From assembly GCF_032842345.1 (NCBI RefSeq), contig NZ_WBKO01000001.1, positions 1,116,001-1,180,000 on the forward strand: a DNA stretch of 64,000 nt. The letters run 5' to 3'. Source of the stretch: Methanoculleus caldifontis (GTDB taxonomy: Archaea; Halobacteriota; Methanomicrobia; Methanomicrobiales; Methanoculleaceae). The notes beneath the pieces are model-generated. The model was not told where the DNA came from and did no database searches. It saw only the letters and a program-made list of their open reading frames with translations. Below, piece by piece: positions 1 to 8,342 of this stretch; positions within the stretch are counted from its first letter, which is position 1; each line of letters starts with the position of its first letter. The position numbers and the translations under genes are program-made.

Positions 1-1
1 A

Positions 2-628
2 TTCATCATCGTCGGACTGTACCAGCTCAATAATCTCGTGCGGGAGAAGCGGGAGACCCTGCCGCTCCTTGCAGTCGCAGGCGCGTTCGTCTTCGTCCTC
101 TCCTCGCTCAAACTCCCCTCGTTCAACGGGAGTTGCTCGCACCCCACGGGGACGGGGCTCGGGGCCATCCTCTTCGGCCCCTGCATCGCCGCGGTCCTCG
201 GCCTGATCGTCCTCGTCTTCCAGGCGGTCTTCCTCGCGCACGGCGGGATCACCACCCTCGGGGCGAACGTCTTCTCGATGGGGATCGCGGGCCCCGCCGT
301 CGCCTACCTCATCTACAAGGCCGGGACCCGGGCGGGCGCGAACACCTACGCGACGGTCTTCGTCGCCGCGGCACTCGCCGATCTCACCACCTACGTCGTC
401 ACCTCGGTTCAGCTCGCCCTCGCCTTCCCCGGTAGCGGCGGGTTTGTCGAGGCATTCGTAGCCTTTGCCGGGATCTTCGCCGTCACCCAGGTCCCCCTTG
501 CCATCGTCGAAGGAGCGGTCATCGCGCTGGTCTTCAAGTATATCGTCCAGCTCAAACCCGAGATCCTCACCCGCTTAAACCTCCTCTCCGAGAGCACCGT
601 CCGGAAACTCCGGGAGGCCGCAGCATGA
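2..628 (+). CDS. cbiM: Cobalt ECF transporter S component CbiM (5' partial)
   Basis: Integral membrane substrate-binding component of a cobalt energy-coupling-factor transporter. The reading frame is open back to the window edge (it reads FIIVGLYQLNN before the first in-frame GTG at 38), so the start lies outside and the N-terminal His-containing metal site cannot be checked. The visible part has the hydrophobic helices of the family and the conserved CSHPTGTGLG segment. It overlaps cbiN by 4 bases and is followed by cbiQ and cbiO, which fixes the assignment. The likely role is Co2+ supply for corrinoid synthesis. A nickel-specific variant cannot be excluded, but the CbiN partner favours cobalt. 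Confidence 0.92.
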   Translation, partial: FIIVGLYQLNNLVREKRETLPLLAVAGAFVFVLSSLKLPSFNGSCSHPTGTGLGAILFGPCIAAVLGLIVLVFQAVFLAHGGITTLGANVFSMGIAGPAVAYLIYKAGTRAGANTYATVFVAAALADLTTYVVTSVQLALAFPGSGGFVEAFVAFAGIFAVTQVPLAIVEGAVIALVFKYIVQLKPEILTRLNLLSESTVRKLREAAA

Positions 629-915
629 AGTACGGTCTCGAGATCGCGGTCGTCCTGATCATCGTCGTCTTTGCCGCAGTCTTCCTCCTGCAGGACGCCG
701 CGATCCGCGCCTCCGGGGAGGAGGCCTGGGGCGGGGCGGACGGCGCGGCCGCAGACCTCATCGAGGCCTCGGGCTACGAGCCCTGGGCGGAACCATTCTG
801 GGAGCCCCCGAGCGGCGAGGTCGAGTCCCTTCTCTTTGCCCTGCAGGCCGCCATCGGCGCGGTAGTCATCGGTTACGTCCTCGGCTACTGGCAGGGCAGC
901 AGGAAAACCGCCTGA
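625..915 (+). CDS. cbiN: Cobalt transport protein CbiN
   Basis: Small auxiliary membrane protein of cobalt ECF transporters, 96 residues, with the usual two-helix layout: an N-terminal transmembrane segment (about residues 5-22), an extracytoplasmic loop rich in Trp, Glu and Pro (the FxGADG-type region reads WGGADG), and a C-terminal transmembrane segment (about 69-88). The ATG overlaps the end of cbiM (ATGA), which implies translational coupling. Known family members help CbiM bind and pass on Co2+. The length and position between cbiM and cbiQ are standard. Confidence 0.92.
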   Translation: MKYGLEIAVVLIIVVFAAVFLLQDAAIRASGEEAWGGADGAAADLIEASGYEPWAEPFWEPPSGEVESLLFALQAAIGAVVIGYVLGYWQGSRKTA

Positions 916-959
916 TTTTTGTGGTGATCCGGCAAACCAGATGAGAGGACGGGACTGCA

Positions 960-1736
960 GTGCACACGATGCTCGATGACTTTGCCCAGGTAAATGGCCT
1001 CCGGGAGACGAGCCCGGGCCTCAAACTTTTCCTCGGGCTCGCGAGCATCCTCCTCTGCGTCTCGTCCTCCGGCCCTGCCGCCCCCCTGCTGGTCGCGGCC
1101 GCGATGAGCGCGGCGATCCTTCTCCTTGCCGGGATCCCGGCGCGTTTCTACGCCCGCCTCCTCCTCGTCCCGGTCTCGTTCGCCGCGATGAGCATCGCCG
1201 TGATCCTCTTTATCACCCCCGGCGGTGCGGTGCTCTTCGAGGTCCCCGGCCTCCCCCTCACGATAACCGCCGGCGGCGCGAGCCTCGCCGCCCTTCTCCT
1301 CGCCCGGGTCTTCGGGGGGATGTGCTCGCTCTACTTCATCGCGCTCACGACGCCGATGGCCGAAGTCTTTGATATCCTCCGCAAGCTCCGGGTGCCCGCC
1401 GTCTTCATCGACCTTGCCATGCTCACCTACCGGTTCATCTTCATCTTCATCGAGGAGGCCGGCCAGATCTACCGCTCGCAGGTGATGCGCCTCGGCTATT
1501 CGCGGTTCCGCGAGTCCGTCCAATCTTTCGGGATGCTTGCCGGGGCGCTCTTCCTCCGGACCTGGGAGAGCGGCGAATCCCTGGTTCTCGCGATGGACGC
1601 CCGCTGCTACGACGGCAGGCTCGGCATCCCCGGCGAAGCCCGGCCGGTCTCGCTCTCCGCGCTCGCAACGGCCTTTCTCTACCTTGCCGCCGTCCTCGGC
1701 GTCTCACTCTCCACCGGAGGTATTGCACTCGCATGA
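960..1736 (+). CDS. cbiQ: ECF transporter transmembrane component CbiQ
   Basis: T component of the cobalt ECF transporter, a membrane scaffold coupling the ATPase to CbiM. The 258-residue protein has several hydrophobic helices and, around residues 165-215, the coupling-helix region with the expected Arg-rich stretches (MRLGYSRFRES and MDARCYDGRLG, the latter matching the family AMxARG/Y motif). The GTG at 960 was kept as start. An ATG at 969 is an alternative three codons in. The end overlaps cbiO by 4 bases. Confidence 0.9.
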   Translation: MHTMLDDFAQVNGLRETSPGLKLFLGLASILLCVSSSGPAAPLLVAAAMSAAILLLAGIPARFYARLLLVPVSFAAMSIAVILFITPGGAVLFEVPGLPLTITAGGASLAALLLARVFGGMCSLYFIALTTPMAEVFDILRKLRVPAVFIDLAMLTYRFIFIFIEEAGQIYRSQVMRLGYSRFRESVQSFGMLAGALFLRTWESGESLVLAMDARCYDGRLGIPGEARPVSLSALATAFLYLAAVLGVSLSTGGIALA

Positions 1737-2938
1737 CGACACCACTCCTTGAGATCGACAACGTCACCTATGCCTACCCGAACGGTCCCGCCGCCCTTGC
1801 CGGAGTGAGCGTCCGGATCGCCGCGGGCTCGAAGACCGCCCTCGTCGGCCCGAACGGTGCCGGGAAGTCGACGCTTCTCCTGATGCTCAACGGCATGCTC
1901 CGGCCCGCCTCGGGTACAGTCCGCTTCGACGGCCGCCCGCTCGCCTACGATACCCGGAGCCTCCGGGACCTCCGCCGCCGGGTCGGGTTCGTCTTCCAGA
2001 ACCCCGACGTCCAGATCATCGCTCCGACCGTCGAGGCGGACGTGGCTTTCGGACCGGTGAACCTCGGCCTTCCTCCCGACGCCGTCCGCCGGGCGGTCCG
2101 GGACGCGCTCGGCTACGTGGGGCTTCACGGCTACGAGAAGCGGCCGCCCCACCATCTCTCCGGCGGCGAGAAGAAGCGGGTCGCCATCGCGGGGATCCTC
2201 GCGATGGAGCCTGCGGTCCTCGTCTTCGACGAGCCGACGAACACCCTCGACCCCGCAAGCTCCGAGGAGGTGATGGAACTCCTCGACGAGCTCGCCTCAG
2301 GCGGCCGGACGGTGCTCATATCCACGCACGACGTCGAGCTCGCCTACCGGTGGGCCGACTCGATCATCCTGATGGAGCGAGGAAGTGTCCTCGCCCGGGG
2401 GCCGCCCGAAGAGGTCTTCTCGGACCACGGCCTCCTCGCGGCCGCGCGCCTGAAACCCCCCGCCCTCCTCGACCTCTACAACGAGCTCGATCTCCGGGGC
2501 ATCGTCGCCCGCGGGGTCCCGCCAAAGAGCGTGCTCGAGTTCACCGACCGGATCGAGCGGACGTTGCACGGCCATGTCCCGGCCCGGGACGAGACCGGGA
2601 CGATCTACCTCTGCGACGCCGACCGGACCGGCGGCGATGCGATCCGGCAGCTCGCCGAGGAGGGACGGGTCGATCATGTCGGTGCGATGGGCACTCGCGC
2701 GAAGGAGTTCGCCAACCGGGAGCGGATCCTCCTCGACTACACCTACGGGGTCATCGACAAGTGCATCCTGAAGGCGCTGATCGGGGAGAACTCACTCATC
2801 ATCACCACCGGGGGGATGCTCGACCATGTCCGCCACCGTATCGGGGAGTACAGCGCCGAGAGCGGGCGGGCGCTCGCGGTGACCCCGGTGGGGGAGCCGG
2901 GGATCACCGGGCGTTGCCGGGAGCGCGTCGCGGAGTGA
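1733..2938 (+). CDS. cbiO: Cobalt ECF transporter ATPase CbiO with C-terminal extension
   Basis: ABC ATPase that powers cobalt import. Walker A (GPNGAGKST, near residue 38), the Q-loop (FQNPDVQI), the signature (LSGGEKKRVAIAG, near 143) and Walker B (VLVFDEPTNTLDP) are intact, followed by the H-loop (STHDVELA). Usual CbiO proteins are about 270-280 residues. This one is 401, with about 130 extra residues (about 270-401) of mixed alpha/beta character containing DYTYGVIDKCILKAL and SLIITTGG. I do not recognise that domain. The gene overlaps cbiQ by 4 bases and ends the operon. The ATPase call is secure, the extension's role is unknown. Confidence 0.9.
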   Translation: MTTPLLEIDNVTYAYPNGPAALAGVSVRIAAGSKTALVGPNGAGKSTLLLMLNGMLRPASGTVRFDGRPLAYDTRSLRDLRRRVGFVFQNPDVQIIAPTVEADVAFGPVNLGLPPDAVRRAVRDALGYVGLHGYEKRPPHHLSGGEKKRVAIAGILAMEPAVLVFDEPTNTLDPASSEEVMELLDELASGGRTVLISTHDVELAYRWADSIILMERGSVLARGPPEEVFSDHGLLAAARLKPPALLDLYNELDLRGIVARGVPPKSVLEFTDRIERTLHGHVPARDETGTIYLCDADRTGGDAIRQLAEEGRVDHVGAMGTRAKEFANRERILLDYTYGVIDKCILKALIGENSLIITTGGMLDHVRHRIGEYSAESGRALAVTPVGEPGITGRCRERVAE

Positions 2939-3051
2939 CACCGGGTGTGCGGCTCCTTCGATCGACCGATAAACCCCGCATACCTTTTCTCTCTCGCGGC
3001 CTTCTCCCTCCGGGCGAAGGTTAATCCGGTGCCGGTACCCGAGAAGTACCT

Positions 3052-4551
3052 ATGATGCTCGAAGAGGTGCTGCAGCAGATCTCGGAGCAGGCAAGAAGGA
3101 AACGGATGACCCTGCCCGGCCAGAAAACGAAGATTGTCTGTACCATCGGGCCGGCATCCCGCTCCCGGGAGGTGCTTGCCAGGATGATCCTCGCAGGCAT
3201 GAACGTCGCCCGGCTCAACCTATCTCACGGTACGTTCGACGAGCACCGGGAGAACATACGGAGCATCCGGACCGCCGCAGAGGATGCCGGGCTCCCGGTC
3301 ACGATCCTGCTCGACCTGCCGGGCCCGAAGATCCGGATCGGCACCCTCGCACAGGAACCCATGATGCTCCAGAAGGACGAGACCGTCACGCTGGTCTCCG
3401 CCCCGGCGACGGACGACCCTGCCCTGATCCCGGTCGACTTCGAGCAGCTTCCGCAGCTCGTCTCGCCGGGGAGCATCATCTTTCTCAGCGACGGGTTCAT
3501 CCAGCTCCGGGTCGATGAGGTCGCCGAGCACGAGGTCCGGGCGCAGGTGGTCGTCGGTGGTCCTCTTCTCTCGCGCAAGGGGCTGAGCCTCGTGGGCGGC
3601 GGAGGGATCCTCGCCGTCAGCGCTCTGACCGACCGGGATCTGGAATGCATCGAGTTCGGGCTTGCCGAGGGACTCGACACCTTCAGCATATCCTTCATCG
3701 AGCGGGCGGAGGATATCCGGAAGGCCCGCGAGTATGCAGCCCGGTCCGGGAAGTCCATCCGGGTGATCGCAAAGATCGAGCGGCAGGAGGCACTCTTACA
3801 CCTCGACGAGATCCTCAGGGAGACCGACGGGGTCATGATCGCGCGGGGCGACCTCGGCGTCCAGATCCCCATCGAGGAAGTTCCCTCGGCGCAGAAGCAG
3901 ATCATCCAGAAGGCAAATATCCTCGGTCGCCCCGTGATCACCGCGACCCAGATGCTGATGTCGATGACCGACAACATCCGGCCCACCCGTGCGGAGGTGA
4001 CCGACGTCGCAAACGCCATCCTCGACGGGACGGATGCCGTCATGCTCTCCGAGGAAACCTCTATCGGGAAGTACCCGGTCGAGACGGTCGCGATGATGGC
4101 GAAGATCGCCCGCTCGACGGAGATGAAGCGCACGAGCGTCGGGACGGGGTGCAACCTGCTCGACTACTTCCGGGTGGGGCGGGGCCGGGAGAAGATCACC
4201 ATCAACGACGTCGTCTCCTTGAATGTCATCGAGGCGCTGGACGCGCTCGGTATCCGGTTCGTCCTGACCCCGACCCGTTCGGGCAACACGCCCCGGAACA
4301 TCTCCCGGTTCAAGCCCGAAGCCTGGATCCTGGCTTTCACCCGGAACCCGGGCACCCTCAAGTTCCTGGCGTTTTCCTACGGGGTCTGCCCGTTCCTGAT
4401 CCGGAGCGAGAAGGAGTACTGGCACGGGGCGATCCTCGACTCGATCCGCGACTCGGAACTGATCCGGCCCGGAGAGCGGGTGGTCCTGACCGAGGGGGTC
4501 TCGCCCGGGCGCGAGGGGACCGATTCACTCATCATCCTGACCGTCGATTGA
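3052..4551 (+). CDS. pyk: Pyruvate kinase
   Basis: Converts phosphoenolpyruvate and ADP to pyruvate and ATP. The 499-residue protein shows the family motifs in order: KIVCTIGPASRS near residue 25, the nucleotide/substrate-binding stretch MNVARLNLSHG, LDLPGPKIRIG, the catalytic Lys region (VIAKIER), the Mg-binding segment GVMIARGDLGVQIP, and TATQMLMSM followed by IRPTRAEVTDVANA and AVMLSEETS. The C-terminal lobe (about 370-499) is typical of allosteric forms. About 20 N-terminal residues precede the conserved barrel. The ATG at 3052 is used, with a second ATG one codon later. It stands alone with its own short upstream region. Confidence 0.94.
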   Translation: MMLEEVLQQISEQARRKRMTLPGQKTKIVCTIGPASRSREVLARMILAGMNVARLNLSHGTFDEHRENIRSIRTAAEDAGLPVTILLDLPGPKIRIGTLAQEPMMLQKDETVTLVSAPATDDPALIPVDFEQLPQLVSPGSIIFLSDGFIQLRVDEVAEHEVRAQVVVGGPLLSRKGLSLVGGGGILAVSALTDRDLECIEFGLAEGLDTFSISFIERAEDIRKAREYAARSGKSIRVIAKIERQEALLHLDEILRETDGVMIARGDLGVQIPIEEVPSAQKQIIQKANILGRPVITATQMLMSMTDNIRPTRAEVTDVANAILDGTDAVMLSEETSIGKYPVETVAMMAKIARSTEMKRTSVGTGCNLLDYFRVGRGREKITINDVVSLNVIEALDALGIRFVLTPTRSGNTPRNISRFKPEAWILAFTRNPGTLKFLAFSYGVCPFLIRSEKEYWHGAILDSIRDSELIRPGERVVLTEGVSPGREGTDSLIILTVD

Positions 4552-4614
4552 GACGGTTTCCCTCCGCCGGGAGACAAAAACCCTATCCCGGCGGAGCGCG
4601 AATACTCATTCATC

Positions 4615-5616
4615 ATGGGATCGGTCGTTCCGGGTGAACGGGATGCCCCGGATCGGGATGGAGCGCTGAAACAGAAGACCGCACGCCTCTCGGTCGTCTC
4701 GAACACGTTCCTCGTCGCGGCAAAACTGGCGGTCGGGATCTCCATCGGCTCGGTCGCGATCATCTCCGAGGCCATCCATTCTGCGATCGATCTCGTCGCT
4801 GCGGTCGTCGCGTACTTCTCTGTCCGGCAGTCGGCCCGGCCCCCGGACGAGTGCCACGCGTTCGGGCACGGAAAGTACGAGAGCATCTCCGGGCTTCTGG
4901 AGGCGGTCCTGATACTCGTGGCCGCCGTCCTGATCATCAACGAAGCGGCGGGAACCCTCCTCGGCGGCGGGGAGGGAGGGCTGAACGTCGAAGCGCTCGG
5001 CCTCGGCATCGCCGTCATGCTCCTCTCGGCCGTCGTGAACTTCTACGTCTCCTCGCGGCTGATGACGGTGGCAAAAGCGACCGAGTCGATCGCGCTCGAG
5101 AGCGACGCCTGGCACCTCAGGACGGACGTCTACACCTCTGCCGGGGTCGTCGTCGGGCTCGTCCTGATCCGGCTGACGGGCCTCGTCATCCTCGACGCCC
5201 TCATCGCGCTCGTGGTCGCCGTCATCATCCTCCGGGCGGCCTTCGACCTCATCCGGCGGTCCCTTGAGGACCTCGTCGACCGGAGCCTCCCCCCCGAAGA
5301 GGAGGCACGCATCCGTGAGGTCATCACCGCTCACTGCACGGCGGCGATCAGTTTCCACCGGCTCCGGACCCGCCGGTCGGGCCCGAACCGGTTCGTGGAC
5401 TTTCACCTGGTCGTCCCGCGGACCGCGACGATCGAGGAGGCCTACGGTATCGCCAGGGAGGTTGAGGCCGACCTTCGGCGGGAGCTCCCCCGGATGAGCG
5501 TCACGGTCCGGGTCCAGCCCTGCACCGGCGAGGACTGCCCCGCGTGCGGGATCTTCACCACCTGCCCGGAGTGCGACCGGCTGACGTTCTGCGATAAGGG
5601 TTCTGAGAAAAAGTAG
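4615..5616 (+). CDS. Cation diffusion facilitator with Cys-rich C-terminal tail
   Basis: CDF-family divalent metal/proton antiporter exporting ions such as Zn2+, Fe2+ or Mn2+ (substrate not decided here). Six hydrophobic helices span about residues 20-215. The two metal-site motifs are HSAID (helix II) and HLRTD (helix V), an HxxxD pair. A cytoplasmic domain follows (FHRLRTRRSGPNRFVDFHL). Unusually, the last 31 residues hold six cysteines at 303, 308, 311, 317, 320 and 326 (CxxxxCxxC, CxxC, C), which look like an added metal-binding knuckle. Length 333 residues. The gene sits downstream of pyk without obvious functional linkage. Confidence 0.9.
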   Translation: MGSVVPGERDAPDRDGALKQKTARLSVVSNTFLVAAKLAVGISIGSVAIISEAIHSAIDLVAAVVAYFSVRQSARPPDECHAFGHGKYESISGLLEAVLILVAAVLIINEAAGTLLGGGEGGLNVEALGLGIAVMLLSAVVNFYVSSRLMTVAKATESIALESDAWHLRTDVYTSAGVVVGLVLIRLTGLVILDALIALVVAVIILRAAFDLIRRSLEDLVDRSLPPEEEARIREVITAHCTAAISFHRLRTRRSGPNRFVDFHLVVPRTATIEEAYGIAREVEADLRRELPRMSVTVRVQPCTGEDCPACGIFTTCPECDRLTFCDKGSEKK

Positions 5617-5635
5617 GGAAAGGTATCGGGGATCT

Positions 5636-6241
5636 CTATCCCCAGCTGAGAAGACCCCTGTTCTGCAGTTCCTCTTCCGCGAGGGTTTCGAGGCGCTTCT
5701 GCTCCCACTCTATCGCCCTGATCTGCTCCCGGAGCATTGTCCGGGCCTCATCGTCACAGGTGCAGTTTCCTATTGCGCGCCGGAGTTCTGCGGTCCGTTC
5801 GAGGTTCTGCCGGGCTTCTTCCCCGATCATCCGGGCGGCTTCCTTATCCCCGCCGAGGAGGAACCGGATGAAGTGGTTTCGGGTCCGGATCTGCTCCTCG
5901 GCCGGGGTCGTTGCCCGGACGGAGTTCTCGATCTCGCGGGCGACGGCGGAGACGTCCGCACCGATGCCGCCGATCCGATTCTCTGCGGCAAGCAGGGCAT
6001 GGACCGCGGACCTGACCCGGTCCCGGTCGGGAGCGCCCTCTTCCCCGCGGGGGGTTGCGTTCTCCGCGATCCGCTGCTGTACCCGGTCGCCAGCGGTGCT
6101 GTTCTCCTCCGCTCTCACCCGTTCCTGGTCACCGGGCCCCGGGTTATCACTCCCTGCCTGCTCTCCCCAGGGGGCGGCGGCGGCCGCGAACCCCGGGAGG
6201 ATGAGGAAGAGTGTCATGACGACTGCAATGATGCGTTTCAT
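5636..6241 (-). CDS. Secreted helical protein of unknown function
   Basis: A 201-residue protein that I do not recognise. Residues 1-23 form a clear signal peptide (Lys/Arg followed by a hydrophobic core and AAAAAP). Residues 25-70 are Gly/Glu/Asn-rich and probably unstructured. Residues 70-195 are predicted helical and highly charged, with a single CxC pair (NCTCDD) near residue 163. The overall look is of an exported coiled-coil or helical-bundle protein. It is convergent with the CDF gene and separated from it by only about 20 bases. Coding is supported by third-position GC bias and a good start, function by nothing. Confidence 0.75.
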   Translation of the reverse strand: MKRIIAVVMTLFLILPGFAAAAAPWGEQAGSDNPGPGDQERVRAEENSTAGDRVQQRIAENATPRGEEGAPDRDRVRSAVHALLAAENRIGGIGADVSAVAREIENSVRATTPAEEQIRTRNHFIRFLLGGDKEAARMIGEEARQNLERTAELRRAIGNCTCDDEARTMLREQIRAIEWEQKRLETLAEEELQNRGLLSWG

Positions 6242-6316
6242 TGTTCTTCACCTTCGGATGATGGAAGATCCGGGTCGGGCCTTTATACAATAGTTGAACC
6301 CGCCGGTTCAATGCCC

Positions 6317-6865
6317 TCAGAGCAGTACCGTGAGGACGAGGCAGGCCACGACCGGTATGACGAGGTTGTCGTCGACGGGGCTTACCAGTTCGGTGAGGCC
6401 CGCGGCCGCAGCCGTGACGAGGGCGGGGGCCGGCGGGACGAAGAGGGCAAGGGCGGCCGCCGTCACCGCAATTCCGGCAACCGTCCCCTCCAGACTCTTG
6501 TGGTTGTAGATCCGGGTCCTGCCGAACCGGATGCCGACGAGGGTGGTGACGCTGTCGAGGAGCGAGAGGACCACGAGGCTGAGGAAGACGATCTCCTTGT
6601 CGAAGAAGACGAGGGAGAAGAGGGCACCGAGCGTGAAGAAGAGCGCTCCCTTGCCCGGTGCCGCATCCCGCCGCTCGAGGTTTGCGATGACCGGCGAAAC
6701 GACGGGGATGGTGTAACCCCGCGAGACGGCGTCGGAGAGGATGAACCCCGCAAAGAGCGCGAGGGCGAGGGCGGCAAAGACGAGATCGCGGTCGGCGAGG
6801 AAGACGAACCCCGCGATCCCGAGGCCGAATACGAGGTGGACGAGCTGCCGGAGCGATTCGTGCAT
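6317..6865 (-). CDS. Diacylglycerol/polyprenol kinase family membrane protein
   Basis: A 182-residue polytopic membrane protein of the SEC59/VTE5 (dolichol/phytol kinase-like) family, expected to use CTP or a related donor to phosphorylate a polyprenol or lipid alcohol. Family-like features are RQLVHLVFG at the N terminus, ANLERRDAAPGKGA in the middle, and the diagnostic IYNHKSLEGT segment after the SLLDSVTTLVG helix. The start is placed at ATG 6865 (MHESLRQL) rather than at the longer frame start at 6949, because the extra residues are Pro/Gly/Arg-rich and not family-like. Lipid substrate unknown. Confidence 0.85.
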   Translation of the reverse strand: MHESLRQLVHLVFGLGIAGFVFLADRDLVFAALALALFAGFILSDAVSRGYTIPVVSPVIANLERRDAAPGKGALFFTLGALFSLVFFDKEIVFLSLVVLSLLDSVTTLVGIRFGRTRIYNHKSLEGTVAGIAVTAAALALFVPPAPALVTAAAAGLTELVSPVDDNLVIPVVACLVLTVLL

Positions 6866-7158
6866 CGTACCCGGTTTAAGCGCCGGAACGGTTAAACCCT
6901 CTGCAGGTCGGCCCGGTCTGTTGGGACCCGCAGGGCCGCGCACCTTCATGCTTCAGGAATACTCATTGGTCCCGGCCCCCGGAGTCCCCGCGAGCGAACG
7001 TGAACGCCGGCAGGTGCGAAGGAGAAACCATGATTACCGGCAGTGTTACGGACTTTGCGGCTCCGTGAATGGCAATGAGAGAACAGCTCACGCGAAGCCG
7101 CGAAGAACGCGAAGGGGGATGCCTGACCGCTGCGTGGATTTCGTGCCCGTCGGGAACG
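6866..7158. other. Intergenic region with dispersed-repeat fragment
   Basis: About 290 bases between two minus-strand genes with no convincing coding content. It holds the GCTCACGCGAAG element listed separately, and the promoter region of the lipid kinase gene near 6870-6960. Confidence 0.5.
7086..7114. repeat. Copy of a CGCGAAG-rich dispersed repeat
   Basis: The 18 bases 7097-7114 (GCCGCGAAGAACGCGAAG) recur exactly at 46046-46063. The preceding 12 bases (GCTCACGCGAAG, 7086-7097) recur in inverted orientation at 46108-46119. The matching element lies in a gap between aldehyde dehydrogenase and mtd. Seen directly in the sequence. Confidence 0.75.
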
Positions 7159-7440
7159 TCACCGCGAGCGGCACTCCTGGATGAAGGCCCGGGCCTCCTC
7201 ATCACTGATCGCGTAGGCGGCCTGGGCGTCGAACGCGACCGCGCGGAGGATGACCGCGACGCTGTCGAGGCGGCGCTTGTGGTCCCCACGGACGTGCTTC
7301 CTCACCTCGCGCAGGGTCTCGAGCGCAGTCCCGACGTTGGCGATGGTGCAGAGCGCGCTCTCCCGCGTGCCGGTCTCGACGGCAGGGAGGGTGCGGGGTG
7401 GCCGGGGGGCAGGAGCCGGGGTCATACCCCCTATCCTCAT
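7159..7440 (-). CDS. Small hypothetical protein
   Basis: A 93-residue protein that I do not recognise. Residues 1-25 are Pro/Ala/Thr-rich. The rest is predicted helical and carries a charged stretch (LREVRKHVRGDHKRRLD) and a C-terminal EEARAFIQEC. No signal peptide or membrane segment is visible. The start could be ATG 7440 or ATG 7425 (MTPAP). A TATA-like AATAATAC lies about 45 bases upstream on the minus strand. It is divergent from the small-export gene at 7533 and shares that promoter region. A real but lineage-restricted gene is likely, no function is proposed. Confidence 0.6.
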   Translation of the reverse strand: MRIGGMTPAPAPRPPRTLPAVETGTRESALCTIANVGTALETLREVRKHVRGDHKRRLDSVAVILRAVAFDAQAAYAISDEEARAFIQECRSR

Positions 7441-7510
7441 CTCTGGGGGACTTGAACCTGCCGGATCCCGTCCGACAACGTATTATTCCGGAACCCTCAA
7501 ACCTGAACCG

Positions 7511-7518
7511 TATATACC
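7511..7518 (+). promoter_or_regulatory. TATA box for the gene at 7533
   Basis: TATATACC lies about 22-25 bases before the ATG at 7533, the normal archaeal distance to a transcription start. This argues for a leaderless mRNA and against the longer frame that opens at 7398. Confidence 0.6.
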
Positions 7519-7532
7519 GGGACGTCCGACCC

Positions 7533-8249
7533 ATGACCGTTGACCCCACTGCCGGCACTTCCGAACCCGACCGCTGGAAGACTCTTCTCGCAAATCCTTA
7601 CCTTGCCGGCCCGATAAAGTTCGTCCTCCCGTTCGCCGTCGTTACCGGCGTGTTTGCGGGGCTCTACCTGATCGAGCCCTACCAGCAGTTCCTCGTCATA
7701 TCCGGGCTGCTCGCCGCTTACTTCGTCCCCCCTGCCGGGAAGGAGTCGATCATCCCTATCGCGGTCATGATGGGTTACCCCTGGTGGCTCGTCACGCTCG
7801 TGATCTTCCTCCTTGACGTTGCCGTCTCCCTCTTCGTCGTCTGGAATTTCGATCTCGCGCTGAGGATCCCGCTCGTCGGTCGCCTGCTCGAGGCCGGGAT
7901 GACGGCGGGCCGGAACTACACCGATAGTCAGCCCTGGCTTCGGCGGTTCTCGACGGTCGGACTCGCTCTCTTCGTCTTCTTCCCTCTCCAGGGGACCGGG
8001 GCGATGAACGGAGCGATCCTCGGCCGGCTGCTCGGCCTGAGCAACGGGCGGGTCGTCGGGTGTATCTGTGCCGGCTCGCTCGCTTCCAGCCTCATCATCG
8101 CTCTCGGCGCCGATGTGCTCCTGGACGTCTACCGGCATGACTCCACCCTCGGGATCGGCCTCCTCGTCGCGGTCGTGGCCGTGATCCTCGCCGGGGTCGT
8201 GGGGTGGCGGATGCACGAGAAGAGGCTCCGGGAGCGGACTCCCCGGTGA
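7533..8249 (+). CDS. COG2426-type small multidrug export membrane protein
   Basis: A 238-residue polytopic membrane protein resembling the COG2426/'small multi-drug export' family (PF06695-like), whose transport role is weakly characterised. Hydrophobic helices run through most of the chain. Conserved-looking features are YFVPPAGKESIIP after the second helix, a TM segment followed by LLEAG, and FVFFPLQGTGAMNGAILGR near residue 150, which is typical of this family. The start is chosen from the TATA box at 7511 and the family-like N terminus. The family name is historical, so the substrate is unknown. Confidence 0.8.
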   Translation: MTVDPTAGTSEPDRWKTLLANPYLAGPIKFVLPFAVVTGVFAGLYLIEPYQQFLVISGLLAAYFVPPAGKESIIPIAVMMGYPWWLVTLVIFLLDVAVSLFVVWNFDLALRIPLVGRLLEAGMTAGRNYTDSQPWLRRFSTVGLALFVFFPLQGTGAMNGAILGRLLGLSNGRVVGCICAGSLASSLIIALGADVLLDVYRHDSTLGIGLLVAVVAVILAGVVGWRMHEKRLRERTPR

Positions 8250-8342
8250 GGGCACGCCGTTCCCGGACGCCTGTCCGGTTTTTGTGGCAATTTCGCAGGC
8301 CTTAAATCTCCCGCCCTCCTTCTCCCCTGAAAGGGAAGTCTG

